Origin: an uncultured Blautia sp.
Lineage (GTDB): Bacteria; Bacillota; Clostridia; Lachnospirales; Lachnospiraceae
Direction: 5' to 3'
Length of the DNA stretch: 42,281 nucleotides
Assembly (NCBI GenBank): GCA_900540785.1
Contig: UQHF01000034.1
Location: forward strand, 1-42,281
Shown in pieces: positions 23,450 through 32,086 of the stretch. The notes under the pieces are model-generated. The model saw nothing but the letters and a program-made list of their open reading frames with translations, was not told the origin of the DNA and searched no databases. The position numbers and the translations under genes were made by a program. How positions within the stretch are numbered: position 1 is the first letter of the stretch; every line of letters begins with the position of its first letter.

Positions 23450-23517
23450 GAACGGTAATAAGAATTTATTATACAGCAGAAGCTGTAGAGAAAATAAAAA
23501 GGAAACAGGAGTAAAAT

Positions 23518-26097
23518 ATGAACGTATTTTCAAAAGTATTCGGAACGCACAGTCAGCGTGAGGTAAAAAGAATTATGCCTCTTGTAGAGAAGACAGAAAG
23601 CCTGCGTCCGGAAATGCAGAAACTCAGCGATGAAGAATTAAAGGACAAGACAAGAGAATATAAGAAGCGTCTGGAAGAGGGAGCAACACTTGACAGCCTC
23701 CTTCCGGAAGCATTTGCAACAGTGAGAGAAGCAGCAAAGCGTGTTCTTGGAATGGAGCATTACCGCGTACAGATTATCGGCGGTATTATTCTTCATCAGG
23801 GACGTATCGCAGAGATGCGTACAGGTGAAGGTAAGACACTTGTATCTACTCTTCCTGCATACTTAAATGCACTGGAGGGTAAAGGCGTACACGTTGTAAC
23901 AGTTAACGACTATCTGGCAAAACGAGATGCAGAGTGGATGGGAAAGGTTCATGAATTCCTGGGACTTACTGTTGGCGTTGTATTAAACGATATGAAGCCG
24001 GAAGAGCGCCGTGCTTCATACAACTGTGACATCACTTACGTTACAAACAACGAGCTGGGATTTGATTACCTTCGTGACAACATGGTTATTTATAAAGAAC
24101 AGCTCGTACAGAGAGATCTCCACTACTGTATCATTGACGAGGTGGACTCCGTTTTAATTGACGAGGCGCGTACTCCTCTTATTATTTCAGGACAGAGCGG
24201 CAAGTCTACAAAGCTTTACGAAGTCTGCGACATTCTCGCACAGCAGCTTGAGCGCGGCGAGGCAAGCCATGAGATGACAAAGATGGCTGCGATCATGGGC
24301 GAGGAAGTTATCGAGACAGGAGACTTCGTTGTAAATGAAAAAGATAAGATCGTAAACCTGACAGAGCAGGGCGTAAAGAAGGTAGAGAAATTCTTTAATA
24401 TTGAAAACCTTGCTGATCCGGAAAACCTGGAGATCCAGCACAACACCATTCTTGCTCTTCGTGCCCATAACCTGATGCACAAAGACCAGGATTACGTTGT
24501 AAAAGATGATGAAATCCTCATCGTAGACGAATTTACAGGACGTATTATGCCGGGACGCCGTTATTCTGACGGGCTTCATCAGGCAATCGAGGCGAAGGAA
24601 CACGTAAAGGTAAAACGTGAGAGCAAAACTCTTGCAACCATTACATTCCAGAACTTCTTTAACAAATATGACAAAAAAGGCGGTATGACAGGTACAGCTC
24701 TCACAGAGGAAAAAGAGTTCCGTGATATTTACGGCATGGACGTTGTGGAGATTCCTACAAATAAGCCGGTTCAGCGTAAAGACCTGGATGATGCCGTATA
24801 TATGACAAAGAAGGAAAAATTCAACGCAGTTGTGCGCGCAGTTGTGGAAGCACACGAGAAGAAACAGCCTGTACTGGTAGGTACGATCACAATCGAGACT
24901 TCCGAGCTGTTAAGCCGTATGCTGAAAAGAGAGGGAATCCCGCATAACGTGCTGAACGCCAAATTCCACGAACTTGAGGCGGAAATCGTTGCACAGGCAG
25001 GACAGGCAGGCGCAGTTACTATCGCAACAAACATGGCAGGCCGTGGTACGGATATTAAGCTTGATGACGTTGCCCGTGAAGCAGGCGGTCTTAAGATCAT
25101 CGGTACAGAGCGCCATGAGTCAAGACGTATTGATAATCAGCTCCGCGGACGTTCCGGACGTCAGGGTGATCCGGGTGAATCCCGTTTCTATATCTCTCTT
25201 GAGGACGACCTGATGCGTCTCTTCGGTTCCGAGCGTCTCATGAAGGTATTTACCTCTCTCGGAGTTGCCGAAAACGAGCAGATTGAGCATAAAATGCTTT
25301 CCAGTGCGATCGAGAAGGCACAGGAGAAGATTGAGTTTAACAACTTTGGTATTCGTAAAAATCTTCTTGATTACGACCAGGTAAACAATGAGCAGCGTGA
25401 AATCATTTACAAGGAGCGCCGCCAGGTTCTTGACGGAGAAAATATGCGCGATGCAATCTACAAGATGATCACAGATATTGTGGACAGTACAGTAGATATG
25501 TGTTTCTCCGACGATGTGGACGCAGAAGAGTGGGATCTTGACGAGTTTAACTCTGCATTATGCCCGATCATTCCAATCGCGCCTCTTACAGAAGATAAGG
25601 TAAAAGGCAAGAGAAGAAACGAGATGAAGCATATCCTCAAAGAAGAGGCAGTAAAACTTTATGAAGCAAAAGAATCTGAGTTCCCGGAACCGGAACAGCT
25701 TCGTGAGCTTGAGCGTGTGGTACTCTTAAAGAGCATTGACAGCAAGTGGATGGATCACATTGATGATATGGAAATCCTCCGTCAGGGAATCGGCCTTGCC
25801 GCATACGGACAGCGTGACCCGGTTGTAGAATACAAGATGAGCGCTTATGAGATGTTTAACGGCATGATAAGCTCCATTCAGGAGGATACCGTGCGTATGC
25901 TGTATCACGTTCATGTAGAGCAGAAGATTGAGCGTGAGCAGGTGGCTAAAGTTACCGGAACAAACAAGGATGACAGTGCAGGTCCGAAGAAACCGGTACA
26001 GCGCAAAGAAGATAAGATTTATCCAAACGATCCGTGTCCATGCGGAAGCGGAAAGAAATATAAACAGTGCTGCGGACGAAAAGCTGCAAAAGTGTGA
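23518..26097 (+). CDS. secA: Preprotein translocase ATPase SecA
   Basis: Motor ATPase (859 aa) that drives proteins through SecYEG, at the inner face of the membrane. Walker A MRTGEGKTLVST lies near residue 100, the DEAD-type box DEVDSVLIDEART near 209, the preprotein cross-linking domain follows, and motifs of the second ATPase domain (TNMAGRGTDIKL, then QLRGRSGRQGDPGES) lie near 505-560. The C-terminus keeps the zinc-binding SEC-C motif CPCGSGKKYKQCCG that binds SecB or ribosomes in other species. Full length, strong ribosome site ACAGGAG. Monocistronic. Confidence 0.98.
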   Translation: MNVFSKVFGTHSQREVKRIMPLVEKTESLRPEMQKLSDEELKDKTREYKKRLEEGATLDSLLPEAFATVREAAKRVLGMEHYRVQIIGGIILHQGRIAEMRTGEGKTLVSTLPAYLNALEGKGVHVVTVNDYLAKRDAEWMGKVHEFLGLTVGVVLNDMKPEERRASYNCDITYVTNNELGFDYLRDNMVIYKEQLVQRDLHYCIIDEVDSVLIDEARTPLIISGQSGKSTKLYEVCDILAQQLERGEASHEMTKMAAIMGEEVIETGDFVVNEKDKIVNLTEQGVKKVEKFFNIENLADPENLEIQHNTILALRAHNLMHKDQDYVVKDDEILIVDEFTGRIMPGRRYSDGLHQAIEAKEHVKVKRESKTLATITFQNFFNKYDKKGGMTGTALTEEKEFRDIYGMDVVEIPTNKPVQRKDLDDAVYMTKKEKFNAVVRAVVEAHEKKQPVLVGTITIETSELLSRMLKREGIPHNVLNAKFHELEAEIVAQAGQAGAVTIATNMAGRGTDIKLDDVAREAGGLKIIGTERHESRRIDNQLRGRSGRQGDPGESRFYISLEDDLMRLFGSERLMKVFTSLGVAENEQIEHKMLSSAIEKAQEKIEFNNFGIRKNLLDYDQVNNEQREIIYKERRQVLDGENMRDAIYKMITDIVDSTVDMCFSDDVDAEEWDLDEFNSALCPIIPIAPLTEDKVKGKRRNEMKHILKEEAVKLYEAKESEFPEPEQLRELERVVLLKSIDSKWMDHIDDMEILRQGIGLAAYGQRDPVVEYKMSAYEMFNGMISSIQEDTVRMLYHVHVEQKIEREQVAKVTGTNKDDSAGPKKPVQRKEDKIYPNDPCPCGSGKKYKQCCGRKAAKV

Positions 26098-26163
26098 TAA
26101 GATAAGGGAGTCTTCCGTTTGGGCGGATTCCCATGAGGAAGTGAATGAATTTTTTGGTAAAAT

Positions 26164-26192
26164 CGGCGTAACGGAATGTTACGCCGGTTTTT
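26164..26192 (+). terminator. Terminator after secA
   Basis: Perfect 9-bp stem CGGCGTAAC/GTTACGCCG (26164-26172 with 26178-26186) followed by GTTTTT. Confidence 0.88.
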
Positions 26193-26344
26193 CTGTATCT
26201 GTAGGGAAATCCTGTTTATAAAGAGGAATATGGATTTTCCATGCATAAGTAAAATAAATTTCAATAGTGGTATGCTTTCTCTAGACGATTTTCTCCAGGC
26301 TGTGAATAACAATCCTGTCAATCAGTTTATTACTCGTGATTAGT

Positions 26345-26385
26345 AAACGTAATCAAGTTTCGATTAGCGTTTTAGAATTTTTTAT
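26345..26385 (+). terminator. A/T-rich hairpin at the cassette edge
   Basis: A 9- to 10-bp stem with a one-base bulge (26345-26354 with 26362-26372) followed on the plus strand by TTTTAGAATTTTTTATT. The U-tract orientation would stop plus-strand readthrough from secA into the minus-strand permease gene. For the minus-strand operon it is only a 3' hairpin without a U-tract. Confidence 0.45.
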
Positions 26386-26389
26386 TCTT

Positions 26390-28198
26390 TTACAATTCAT
26401 TAATGGTTGCAGTAATCGACATATTGCGAATCCGCTTCGCCGGAGCATACACAGCTGCGATTGCCGCAAGCGAGACAAATAAAAGAATGACACCCAAAGA
26501 GTTAGTTGGAAATTGCCATACCGCAGATGGAAAATGTCCTGCAATAAGGAAATCATACAGCAGCTTGCTAAGCGGTAAACCAATAGCACAACCAACAACG
26601 CACCCCAAAACAGCATAAGTGAATGCTTCGCAAGCAATCATTTTTGTCATTTGCCATTCATCCATTCCCACTGCCCGCATAGTCCCATATTGTTTCATTT
26701 TGGCAGACACACTCATGGAAATGCTATTGATGATATTCATTACCGTTACCAATGCAATAATCGCTAAAAACGCATAAACACAGAAAACAAAAGCCCTATA
26801 AGTTCCCGTAGTACGCTCGCCGCGTTTATCTCGAAAGCTATATGATGCATCTACGGAATTTTGAATTGCCTGAACATTTTCGTCCGTAACATTTCCCGCT
26901 GTCTGTATCAGCACAAGAGAATAATCTTCATCCCCTGTTAAACGGATAAATGTTTCTCCGGAGGTAATTAATGTGAGTTTTCCGTTTGTCAGTCCATCCT
27001 CGCTAAAGGGGTCATTTTTTAACAATCCAGCTATGGTAATGGATTCATCCCTAATTTGAACAGTGTCGCCGATTTTCCATGTACTATCCTGATCGGATGT
27101 CGCCAAAACACAGTGACTGTTTCCATAAACTTCGGACAAATCACTTCCTTTTTTCAAATCACCGTCTTTTTTTAGACATTGCAAATCAAAATCATCATAC
27201 GAAATTAAATCAACTGTACCGGAAAAGCCGGTGTCGCCGTTCAACCTGGCAGGAACGTTAAACATACTACGGCGTCCGTAAACCTCCTTTACTCCATTCA
27301 TTTCACGAATGGATGTAAGCAGTTCCCGAGGAATCACATTACCGCTATCACTTGCAATATCTATATCTGATGTGGCAGCTGACTGAGGTATCAGATAATC
27401 CACAAAATCGATCATGACAGAAAAGCTCAGAAATAAAATGATGCTAAGTGCAAAAGAACCTGTCATCAGGAATAAACTTTTCTTACTGGAGACTGCATGA
27501 CTGATACCGAGAAGGGATTCAATCTTTCCAAATCCTGTATATTTGGAATGACGCATTGTTTTTTCGTGGTCTGCATTTCCAGACACCGCTGTGACGGGAG
27601 ATACCTTTGCGGCATGTTTTGCCGGAGCATTTGCGGCGATCAGTACAGTAATCAGACCCACCAAAATACCACTGGCAATACCAAAAATACTGATACCAAA
27701 AAGGGGAATATCAGAAAATTCTTCTCTGACTACAAAATGCAGTACCGCACACAGTCCCCATGTCGTAACAACTCCTAAAACAAGACCGATGGGTATAGCC
27801 GTTTTGCACCAATTCAATGCCTCCAAACGAACAAACCGCATGATTTGCTGTTTACTCATGCCAATGCAGCGCATCATTCCAAAAAACTTGGTCCTCTGTG
27901 CAACGCTGCTGTTCATACTGCTGGAAATCATCAAAACGCCTGCAATCAAAATCAGCAGGAATAAAACAACCGCCGCCAAAAGAAGGGATGATCCCATAGA
28001 ACTGCCGAGCAAATCTCCAATAGAGAAACTTCCATGCTTGCTAACCAATCGGGACTGCTCCATCCGAAAGCCCATTTCTGCCATACTGAATACTGCTGTT
28101 ACCATAAACACAGCAAATACAATGCAAAGCAGCGTCATACGATTTTGTCGGCGGTGAACTTTAGCGGAGATGGGAATAAGACTAAGATAGCTTTTCAT
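26390..28198 (-). CDS. ABC transporter permease, FtsX/MacB type
   Basis: 602-aa membrane protein with two FtsX-like domains and about eight helices. It opens with SYLSLIPISAKVHRRQNRMTL and a first helix. The first FtsX core (about 70-195) includes SSSMNSSVAQRTKFFGMMRCIGMSKQQIMRF. A second set of helices starts at about 240, an extracytoplasmic domain of about 185 residues follows (275-460), and the second FtsX core lies at 465-590 (MKQYGTMRAVGMDEWQMTKM). Such permeases with a paired ATPase and two-component system usually serve antimicrobial peptide resistance or envelope stress sensing, and do not import. The first helix-to-helix loop is short; many relatives that I recall carry a large extracellular domain there. 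The start overlaps the ATPase stop (ATGA). Confidence 0.87.
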   Translation of the reverse strand: MKSYLSLIPISAKVHRRQNRMTLLCIVFAVFMVTAVFSMAEMGFRMEQSRLVSKHGSFSIGDLLGSSMGSSLLLAAVVLFLLILIAGVLMISSSMNSSVAQRTKFFGMMRCIGMSKQQIMRFVRLEALNWCKTAIPIGLVLGVVTTWGLCAVLHFVVREEFSDIPLFGISIFGIASGILVGLITVLIAANAPAKHAAKVSPVTAVSGNADHEKTMRHSKYTGFGKIESLLGISHAVSSKKSLFLMTGSFALSIILFLSFSVMIDFVDYLIPQSAATSDIDIASDSGNVIPRELLTSIREMNGVKEVYGRRSMFNVPARLNGDTGFSGTVDLISYDDFDLQCLKKDGDLKKGSDLSEVYGNSHCVLATSDQDSTWKIGDTVQIRDESITIAGLLKNDPFSEDGLTNGKLTLITSGETFIRLTGDEDYSLVLIQTAGNVTDENVQAIQNSVDASYSFRDKRGERTTGTYRAFVFCVYAFLAIIALVTVMNIINSISMSVSAKMKQYGTMRAVGMDEWQMTKMIACEAFTYAVLGCVVGCAIGLPLSKLLYDFLIAGHFPSAVWQFPTNSLGVILLFVSLAAIAAVYAPAKRIRNMSITATINEL

Positions 28199-28878
28199 TC
28201 ACGGCACCTCCCAAAATCAGTCAAAGTGCCATCCGATACCTGTAATACCCGGTCTGCCGTTTGTGCAATGCTGCGGTTGTGGGTAATCATAATGATGGTC
28301 TGTTCGTATTTTTTCGATGTTTCTTTGAGCAACGCAATGACCTCACTGCTGTTTTGAGAGTCAAGATTTCCTGTTGGCTCGTCTGCCAAAATCAGAGAAG
28401 GATGGGTAATCAATGCGCGTCCAATCGCCACTCTCTGCTGCTGACCGCCGGAAAGCTGACTGGGTAAATGATTACGACGATCTTTCAAATTCAGCACCGT
28501 CAACAGTTCTTCCAAATATCTCCGGTCCGGTTTTTGATAATCCAGAAGCAGCGGGAAGATTATATTTTGTTCCACCGTCAGCTCCGGGATTAGGTTGAAT
28601 GCCTGGAAAATAAAGCCGATATTCCTGCGGCGAAATACTGTCAGCTTTCGGTCATTCATGGAAAAAATGTCCTTGCCGTCAATCAGTACCCTGCCCGAAG
28701 TTGGCATATCCAGAGCACCGATCATATTAAGCAGGGTGCTTTTACCGGAACCGGATTCTCCGACGATTGCCACGTATTCTCCCTTCGGAACAGAAAAGCT
28801 GACATCTTTAAGCGCTTTTACGGCAGTTTCACCGCTGCCATAGGTTTTACAGATATTCTTGACTTCTAATAAATTCAT
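28195..28878 (-). CDS. ABC transporter ATP-binding protein, MacB/LolD type
   Basis: 227-aa ATPase of the MacB/LolD/BceA class. Walker A GESGSGKST near residue 40, the GFIFQAFNLIPELT Q-loop near 89, signature LPSQLSGGQQQRVAIGRAL near 138 and Walker B LILADEPTGNLDS near 160 are intact, with the switch His in ITHN near 200. It overlaps the permease gene by 4 nt, so they form a complex. GAAAGAGGTG precedes the ATG. The 109-bp gap before it holds direct repeats suited to the upstream response regulator. Confidence 0.93.
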   Translation of the reverse strand: MNLLEVKNICKTYGSGETAVKALKDVSFSVPKGEYVAIVGESGSGKSTLLNMIGALDMPTSGRVLIDGKDIFSMNDRKLTVFRRRNIGFIFQAFNLIPELTVEQNIIFPLLLDYQKPDRRYLEELLTVLNLKDRRNHLPSQLSGGQQQRVAIGRALITHPSLILADEPTGNLDSQNSSEVIALLKETSKKYEQTIIMITHNRSIAQTADRVLQVSDGTLTDFGRCRE

Positions 28879-28975
28879 CGTGCAGACACCTCTTTCTTAT
28901 ATTTTGGCGATACAGACAGGTAGGCTTTCTTTCCTGTCTATGATTGAAAGAATAGCACTGAAATATTACTGTAAC

Positions 28976-29002
28976 CCTACAATCATCCTACAATTTTGTA
29001 GG
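28976..29002 (-). promoter_or_regulatory. Candidate response-regulator binding repeats before the ABC genes
   Basis: TTGTAGG occurs twice on the minus strand at an exact 11-nt step (28987-28993 and 28976-28982). The first copy is also one arm of an inverted repeat with the CCTACAA of 28996-29002. Eleven-nucleotide direct repeats are the usual binding pattern of OmpR/PhoB-type regulators, such as the one encoded at 30034-30720. The site overlaps the stop codon of the histidine kinase gene. Confidence 0.55.
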
Positions 29003-30025
29003 AATCAGAAAATTTATCGTGAAACTTGTCCCTCTACCCAATTCACTGTCTACTTCGATTGCTCCTCCATGTGCTTCAATGATTGCTTTCGAAAGTGGAA
29101 GACCCAGACCGATACCCTGTGTATCTTTTGAAAAACGGCTGCGATAAAAACGCTTGAAAATATGATGTATATCTTCCGGGTGGATGCCACAGCCATTGTC
29201 CTTTACTACAATTTGCACACCTGAGGGCAACGCCTTCCATGTAATTCCAATAACAGCGCCACTTCCGGTATGGTCAAACGCATTTTTCACAATATTGCCG
29301 ATCGCCTCAGACAGCCAATCACGATCACAGAAAAGAGAAATATGATCTGAGCCAGACAGAATGATTTTCTTCTTTTCCTGTCTGGCTCTATATGAAAAAT
29401 GCAGTTCAATATCCCGCATCATATCTGTCACATTCTCTGTCGTCTTTTCCAACACGATGGCACCGGCATCCAGTTTTGTAATCTTGAGCAAGTTTTGCAC
29501 CAGCATTTCAATGCGGTCAAGTTCCTGTTCGGATAAATCAGCAAATTCTTTTACCGCACCAGGTTCCATATCCCCGTCTTGAAGCAGACCATTATAAATA
29601 TTCAAAGCAGCCAACGGCGTTTTCAGTTGGTGGGAAATATCCGAGATTGTATTTTTCAAAAATTCCTTTTCACGGAGTTCGTTATCTGCGTGAGCATTTA
29701 AGACAGCCGTCAGAGAATTGACGGTATGAAACAACCGATATAGTTCGCCTTCCTCGTCACATTCAATACGGGCGTTGTGATTGCCGTCAAGATATGCATG
29801 AAGCTGTGATACCGCTTGTTCCATTACTTGATTTTGTTTTTTGAAATAAGAATAACCCACCGCCAATATCGCTCCTCCTGACAATATGAAAACAAGCAAT
29901 AGGAACAAAGAAAACCGCTGATAGCACAACCATAAGAACCCTTGTGTCAACAGAAGGGAGGCTACCCAAATAACGGCTACTGCAAGAAACAATTTTTTGA
30001 TTTCTTTATTTGCAAATATTTTCAT
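28988..30025 (-). CDS. Sensor histidine kinase
   Basis: 345-aa membrane kinase. Two helices (about 10-33 and 38-58) are joined by only a few residues, so it has practically no outside sensor domain: an intramembrane-sensing type that often listens to its partner ABC transporter. A HAMP-like linker (60-110) precedes the phosphoacceptor H132 in ISDISHQLKTPLAAL. The ATPase domain shows NIVKNAFDHTG (N box), VKDNGCGIHPEDIHHIFKRFYR and GIGLGLPLSKAIIEAHGG. The ATG lies 8 nt after the response regulator stop, with GAGGTGACCT as ribosome site. Confidence 0.93.
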   Translation of the reverse strand: MKIFANKEIKKLFLAVAVIWVASLLLTQGFLWLCYQRFSLFLLLVFILSGGAILAVGYSYFKKQNQVMEQAVSQLHAYLDGNHNARIECDEEGELYRLFHTVNSLTAVLNAHADNELREKEFLKNTISDISHQLKTPLAALNIYNGLLQDGDMEPGAVKEFADLSEQELDRIEMLVQNLLKITKLDAGAIVLEKTTENVTDMMRDIELHFSYRARQEKKKIILSGSDHISLFCDRDWLSEAIGNIVKNAFDHTGSGAVIGITWKALPSGVQIVVKDNGCGIHPEDIHHIFKRFYRSRFSKDTQGIGLGLPLSKAIIEAHGGAIEVDSELGRGTSFTINFLIPTKL

Positions 30026-30033
30026 AGGTCACC

Positions 30034-30720
30034 TCACCGGGTCACATTCCATTTGTACCCCATTCCCCGAACTGTCAGAAGCATTTGCGGTTCACTGGGA
30101 TTATCTTCAATCTTTATACGCAGCCGCCTCATATATACGGTGAGGGTACTGCTGTCAATATAATTCCCATCGCAGTCCCATAGCTTATCTAAAATTTGTT
30201 CTTTGGTAAGTACCATGTTCGGGCTTCTCATAAACAGACACAGCAGCTTATATTCTGCGGCAGTCAAATCTAAGAGCTTTCCATTCTTAAACACCTGCCC
30301 TTGCAGCAAAAGCACTTTCATTCCGTTGGATTCCAGTTGTGTATCTGCACAGCTGAAATCTTTTGCCCGACGGAGCAATGCATTTACTCTGGATACCAAC
30401 ACTCCCAGCTTAAATGGTTTTGTAATATAATCGTCTCCGCCAATATCCAATCCCATAATAATGTCCATTTCTTCATCTGCTGCCGTCAAAAAGATGATGG
30501 GGACTTTGGAAACCTGCCGTACTTTTCTACAAAATTCAAATCCGGTGCCATCCGGCAGGGATACATCAAGTACCAGCAAATCATATTTTCCATCCATCCA
30601 CAAACGATCTGCTTCTTTGAGAGTTCTGGCAACAACTAATTCAAATCCTTGTTTTTTGAATGCAAAAGAAAGCCCGTTAATCAGGCTCAAATCATCTTCA
30701 AGAAGTAATATATTACTCAT
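30034..30720 (-). CDS. OmpR-family response regulator
   Basis: 228-aa DNA-binding response regulator. Receiver domain 1-120: acidic pocket EDD at 8-10, phosphoacceptor D52 in LDVSLPDG, conserved Lys101 in KPF. C-terminal winged helix (about 130-228): LDLTAAEYKLLCLFMRSPNMVLTKEQIL and VYMRRLRIKIEDNP. AAGGAG 7 nt before the ATG at 30720 gives the normal family start. A second in-frame ATG at 30753 has its own GGAGGAG and would add 11 residues. It is the first gene of a four-gene run with kinase, ATPase and permease, and probably activates the ABC pair. Confidence 0.93.
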   Translation of the reverse strand: MSNILLLEDDLSLINGLSFAFKKQGFELVVARTLKEADRLWMDGKYDLLVLDVSLPDGTGFEFCRKVRQVSKVPIIFLTAADEEMDIIMGLDIGGDDYITKPFKLGVLVSRVNALLRRAKDFSCADTQLESNGMKVLLLQGQVFKNGKLLDLTAAEYKLLCLFMRSPNMVLTKEQILDKLWDCDGNYIDSSTLTVYMRRLRIKIEDNPSEPQMLLTVRGMGYKWNVTR

Positions 30721-30837
30721 GCTTTTGCTCCTTTCCTTGTTTTGTCCGGCCATCAATGGGCTCCTCCACGTTTTTAGGATGTACCCCATTTAATGGCAGC
30801 ATGCAAAAAAGAATCTATAGTAACATTTTCGACATAT

Positions 30838-30866
30838 ATTATATTCGTTCTTCCGAAGAAAGTAAA
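30838..30866 (-). promoter_or_regulatory. Promoter of the two-component/ABC cassette, palindrome in spacer
   Basis: Minus-strand TTTACT (30861-30866), 17-nt spacer and TATAAT (30838-30843). The spacer contains the palindrome TTCTTCGGAAGAA (30848-30860), placed where a bound protein would block or twist the promoter. It begins 18 nt after the AraC-family gene stop. Confidence 0.6.
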
Positions 30867-30884
30867 TCTGCATAGCTACTGCCT

Positions 30885-31730
30885 TTAAGAAGACCCCTTT
30901 TTCATTGCCTCTGAGGGAAGTTCTCCAAACTGCTTTTTATAGGCGCGTATAAAGGCGGTATAATCCTTAAATCCGCTCTGGAGAGCCGCTTTTGTGACGG
31001 GAAGTCCCTGGGCGATCAGGCTTCTTGCAAGAAAAAGGCGTTTGCTCACAATGTAGCTGTGCATGGTGTAGCCTGTCTCTTCCTTAAATTTCCGCATCAT
31101 ATAATATTTACTCAGAAAATATTTCCGGGACAATTCCTCAATGGACAGCTCTTTTTCAAGATTTCGGTTGATGTATTTTAAAAGTTCTTCAATCCGGGAA
31201 TCGTAAGTATAGGAATCCTGGTCGCAGATATATTGTTTTTCAAGAAAAATCCGGTTTAAGTATACCATAAATTCATAGAAAAGGGCTTTTTCCAGAATCT
31301 CATCTCCAAGCTCCTGGTTTTTAGATGCCCGGTAAAATTCTGACAAAATCTGCTCCAGCCTTTTCCTCATTTTGGAGGGAAGACGGACAAGATGAAAGCA
31401 CCGGTCTGTTGCTTTCTGAAAACACCGGGTCAGAAGCTCTTCCTTTAAATCATTTCGGATCCAGAGAATAAATCGCTCATATGCTTCTTCCGAAGAAATT
31501 TCCGGCTTGTGGATAGCATATTTATCTACAAGAAGAATATCCCAGGGATTGAGATAATACGATTTTCCTTCTATATGATAGGTGGCTTTTCCGGAAAGAA
31601 AAATAATCACCTTATAAAAATCATGGTAATGATAAGTAAAATCCTGCTGTTTCTGGTCTTTTAAATAGAAAAGGCGAAATTCCTGGTCAAGATACCCTGT
31701 TTTTTCCATTGTATCAATAGGAGACTCCAT
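30885..31730 (-). CDS. AraC family transcriptional regulator
   Basis: 281-aa regulator with an N-terminal cupin-type ligand domain (about 15-100, FTYHYHDFYKVIIFLSG, then YYLNPWDILLVDKYAIHKPE) and a C-terminal double helix-turn-helix (about 180-278, LSIEELSRKYFLSKYYMMRKFKEETG and then KAALQSGFKDYTAFIRAYKKQFGELPSE). The domain order fits AraC regulators that sense small molecules. GAGGTG precedes the ATG. No target gene is next to it apart from the two-component/ABC cassette downstream on the same strand, which has its own promoter. Ligand unknown. Confidence 0.9.
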   Translation of the reverse strand: MESPIDTMEKTGYLDQEFRLFYLKDQKQQDFTYHYHDFYKVIIFLSGKATYHIEGKSYYLNPWDILLVDKYAIHKPEISSEEAYERFILWIRNDLKEELLTRCFQKATDRCFHLVRLPSKMRKRLEQILSEFYRASKNQELGDEILEKALFYEFMVYLNRIFLEKQYICDQDSYTYDSRIEELLKYINRNLEKELSIEELSRKYFLSKYYMMRKFKEETGYTMHSYIVSKRLFLARSLIAQGLPVTKAALQSGFKDYTAFIRAYKKQFGELPSEAMKKGSS

Positions 31731-32086
31731 ATTCGTACACCTCGTTTATTCCTTTTTTATAATTTTATCACGTTTTTTTCAAATCATCATCACATTTTCC
31801 TCACAAATTCCCGGTATAGTATAAAACAAATAAAGCGAAAGCTTTTTCATCGAATAGATTTTCATAACTTTTTTCTTTTTCATACTTTTTATACTTAGCC
31901 GGGCTGACATCAGTCCGGCCCTCCTTCTTTTAAGAGCATTTTTTGCAATATATTCCGCAGTTTATTCTATATACACCTGGAAAAAATGATGTATAATATA
32001 GTAAAAGACAGGATTGTGGAAAGTAATATGAGGAACAATCCATCAGATTTCAGCAGCAAGGCGATATGTGGATGAGAGGTGTAAAT
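31731..32086. other. Gene-free A/T-rich gap between araC-type gene and dapF-like gene
   Basis: No coding sequence is evident. On the minus side a T/A-rich region holds the AraC gene promoter. On the plus side there is a -10-like TATAGT/TATAAA around 31815-31825, a mini-hairpin AAAGC-GAAA-GCTTT near 31832-31845, a pyrimidine-rich stretch and the terminator hairpin at 31898-31919. A TATAAT at 31992-31997 with a poor -35 is the best promoter for the dapF-like gene, about 90 nt before its start. Confidence 0.5.
31898..31931 (+). terminator. Orphan terminator-like hairpin upstream of dapF-like gene
   Basis: Stem GCCGGGCT/AGTCCGGC (31898-31905 with 31912-31919, one wobble, loop of 6) followed by CCTCCTTCTTTT. 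No plus-strand gene lies before it in the gap, so it ends either an unannotated short RNA or a leader. Confidence 0.5.

Noticed and set aside
24187..24855. 222-aa minus-strand open frame inside secA
   Set aside because: Shadow of secA codons; Phe/Cys/Val-rich composition, no family resemblance.
26330..26390. Attachment site of an integrated element at the left edge of the ABC cassette
   Set aside because: The repeated GATTAG and the hairpin are local; no matching direct repeat was found at the right edge, and no integrase is present.
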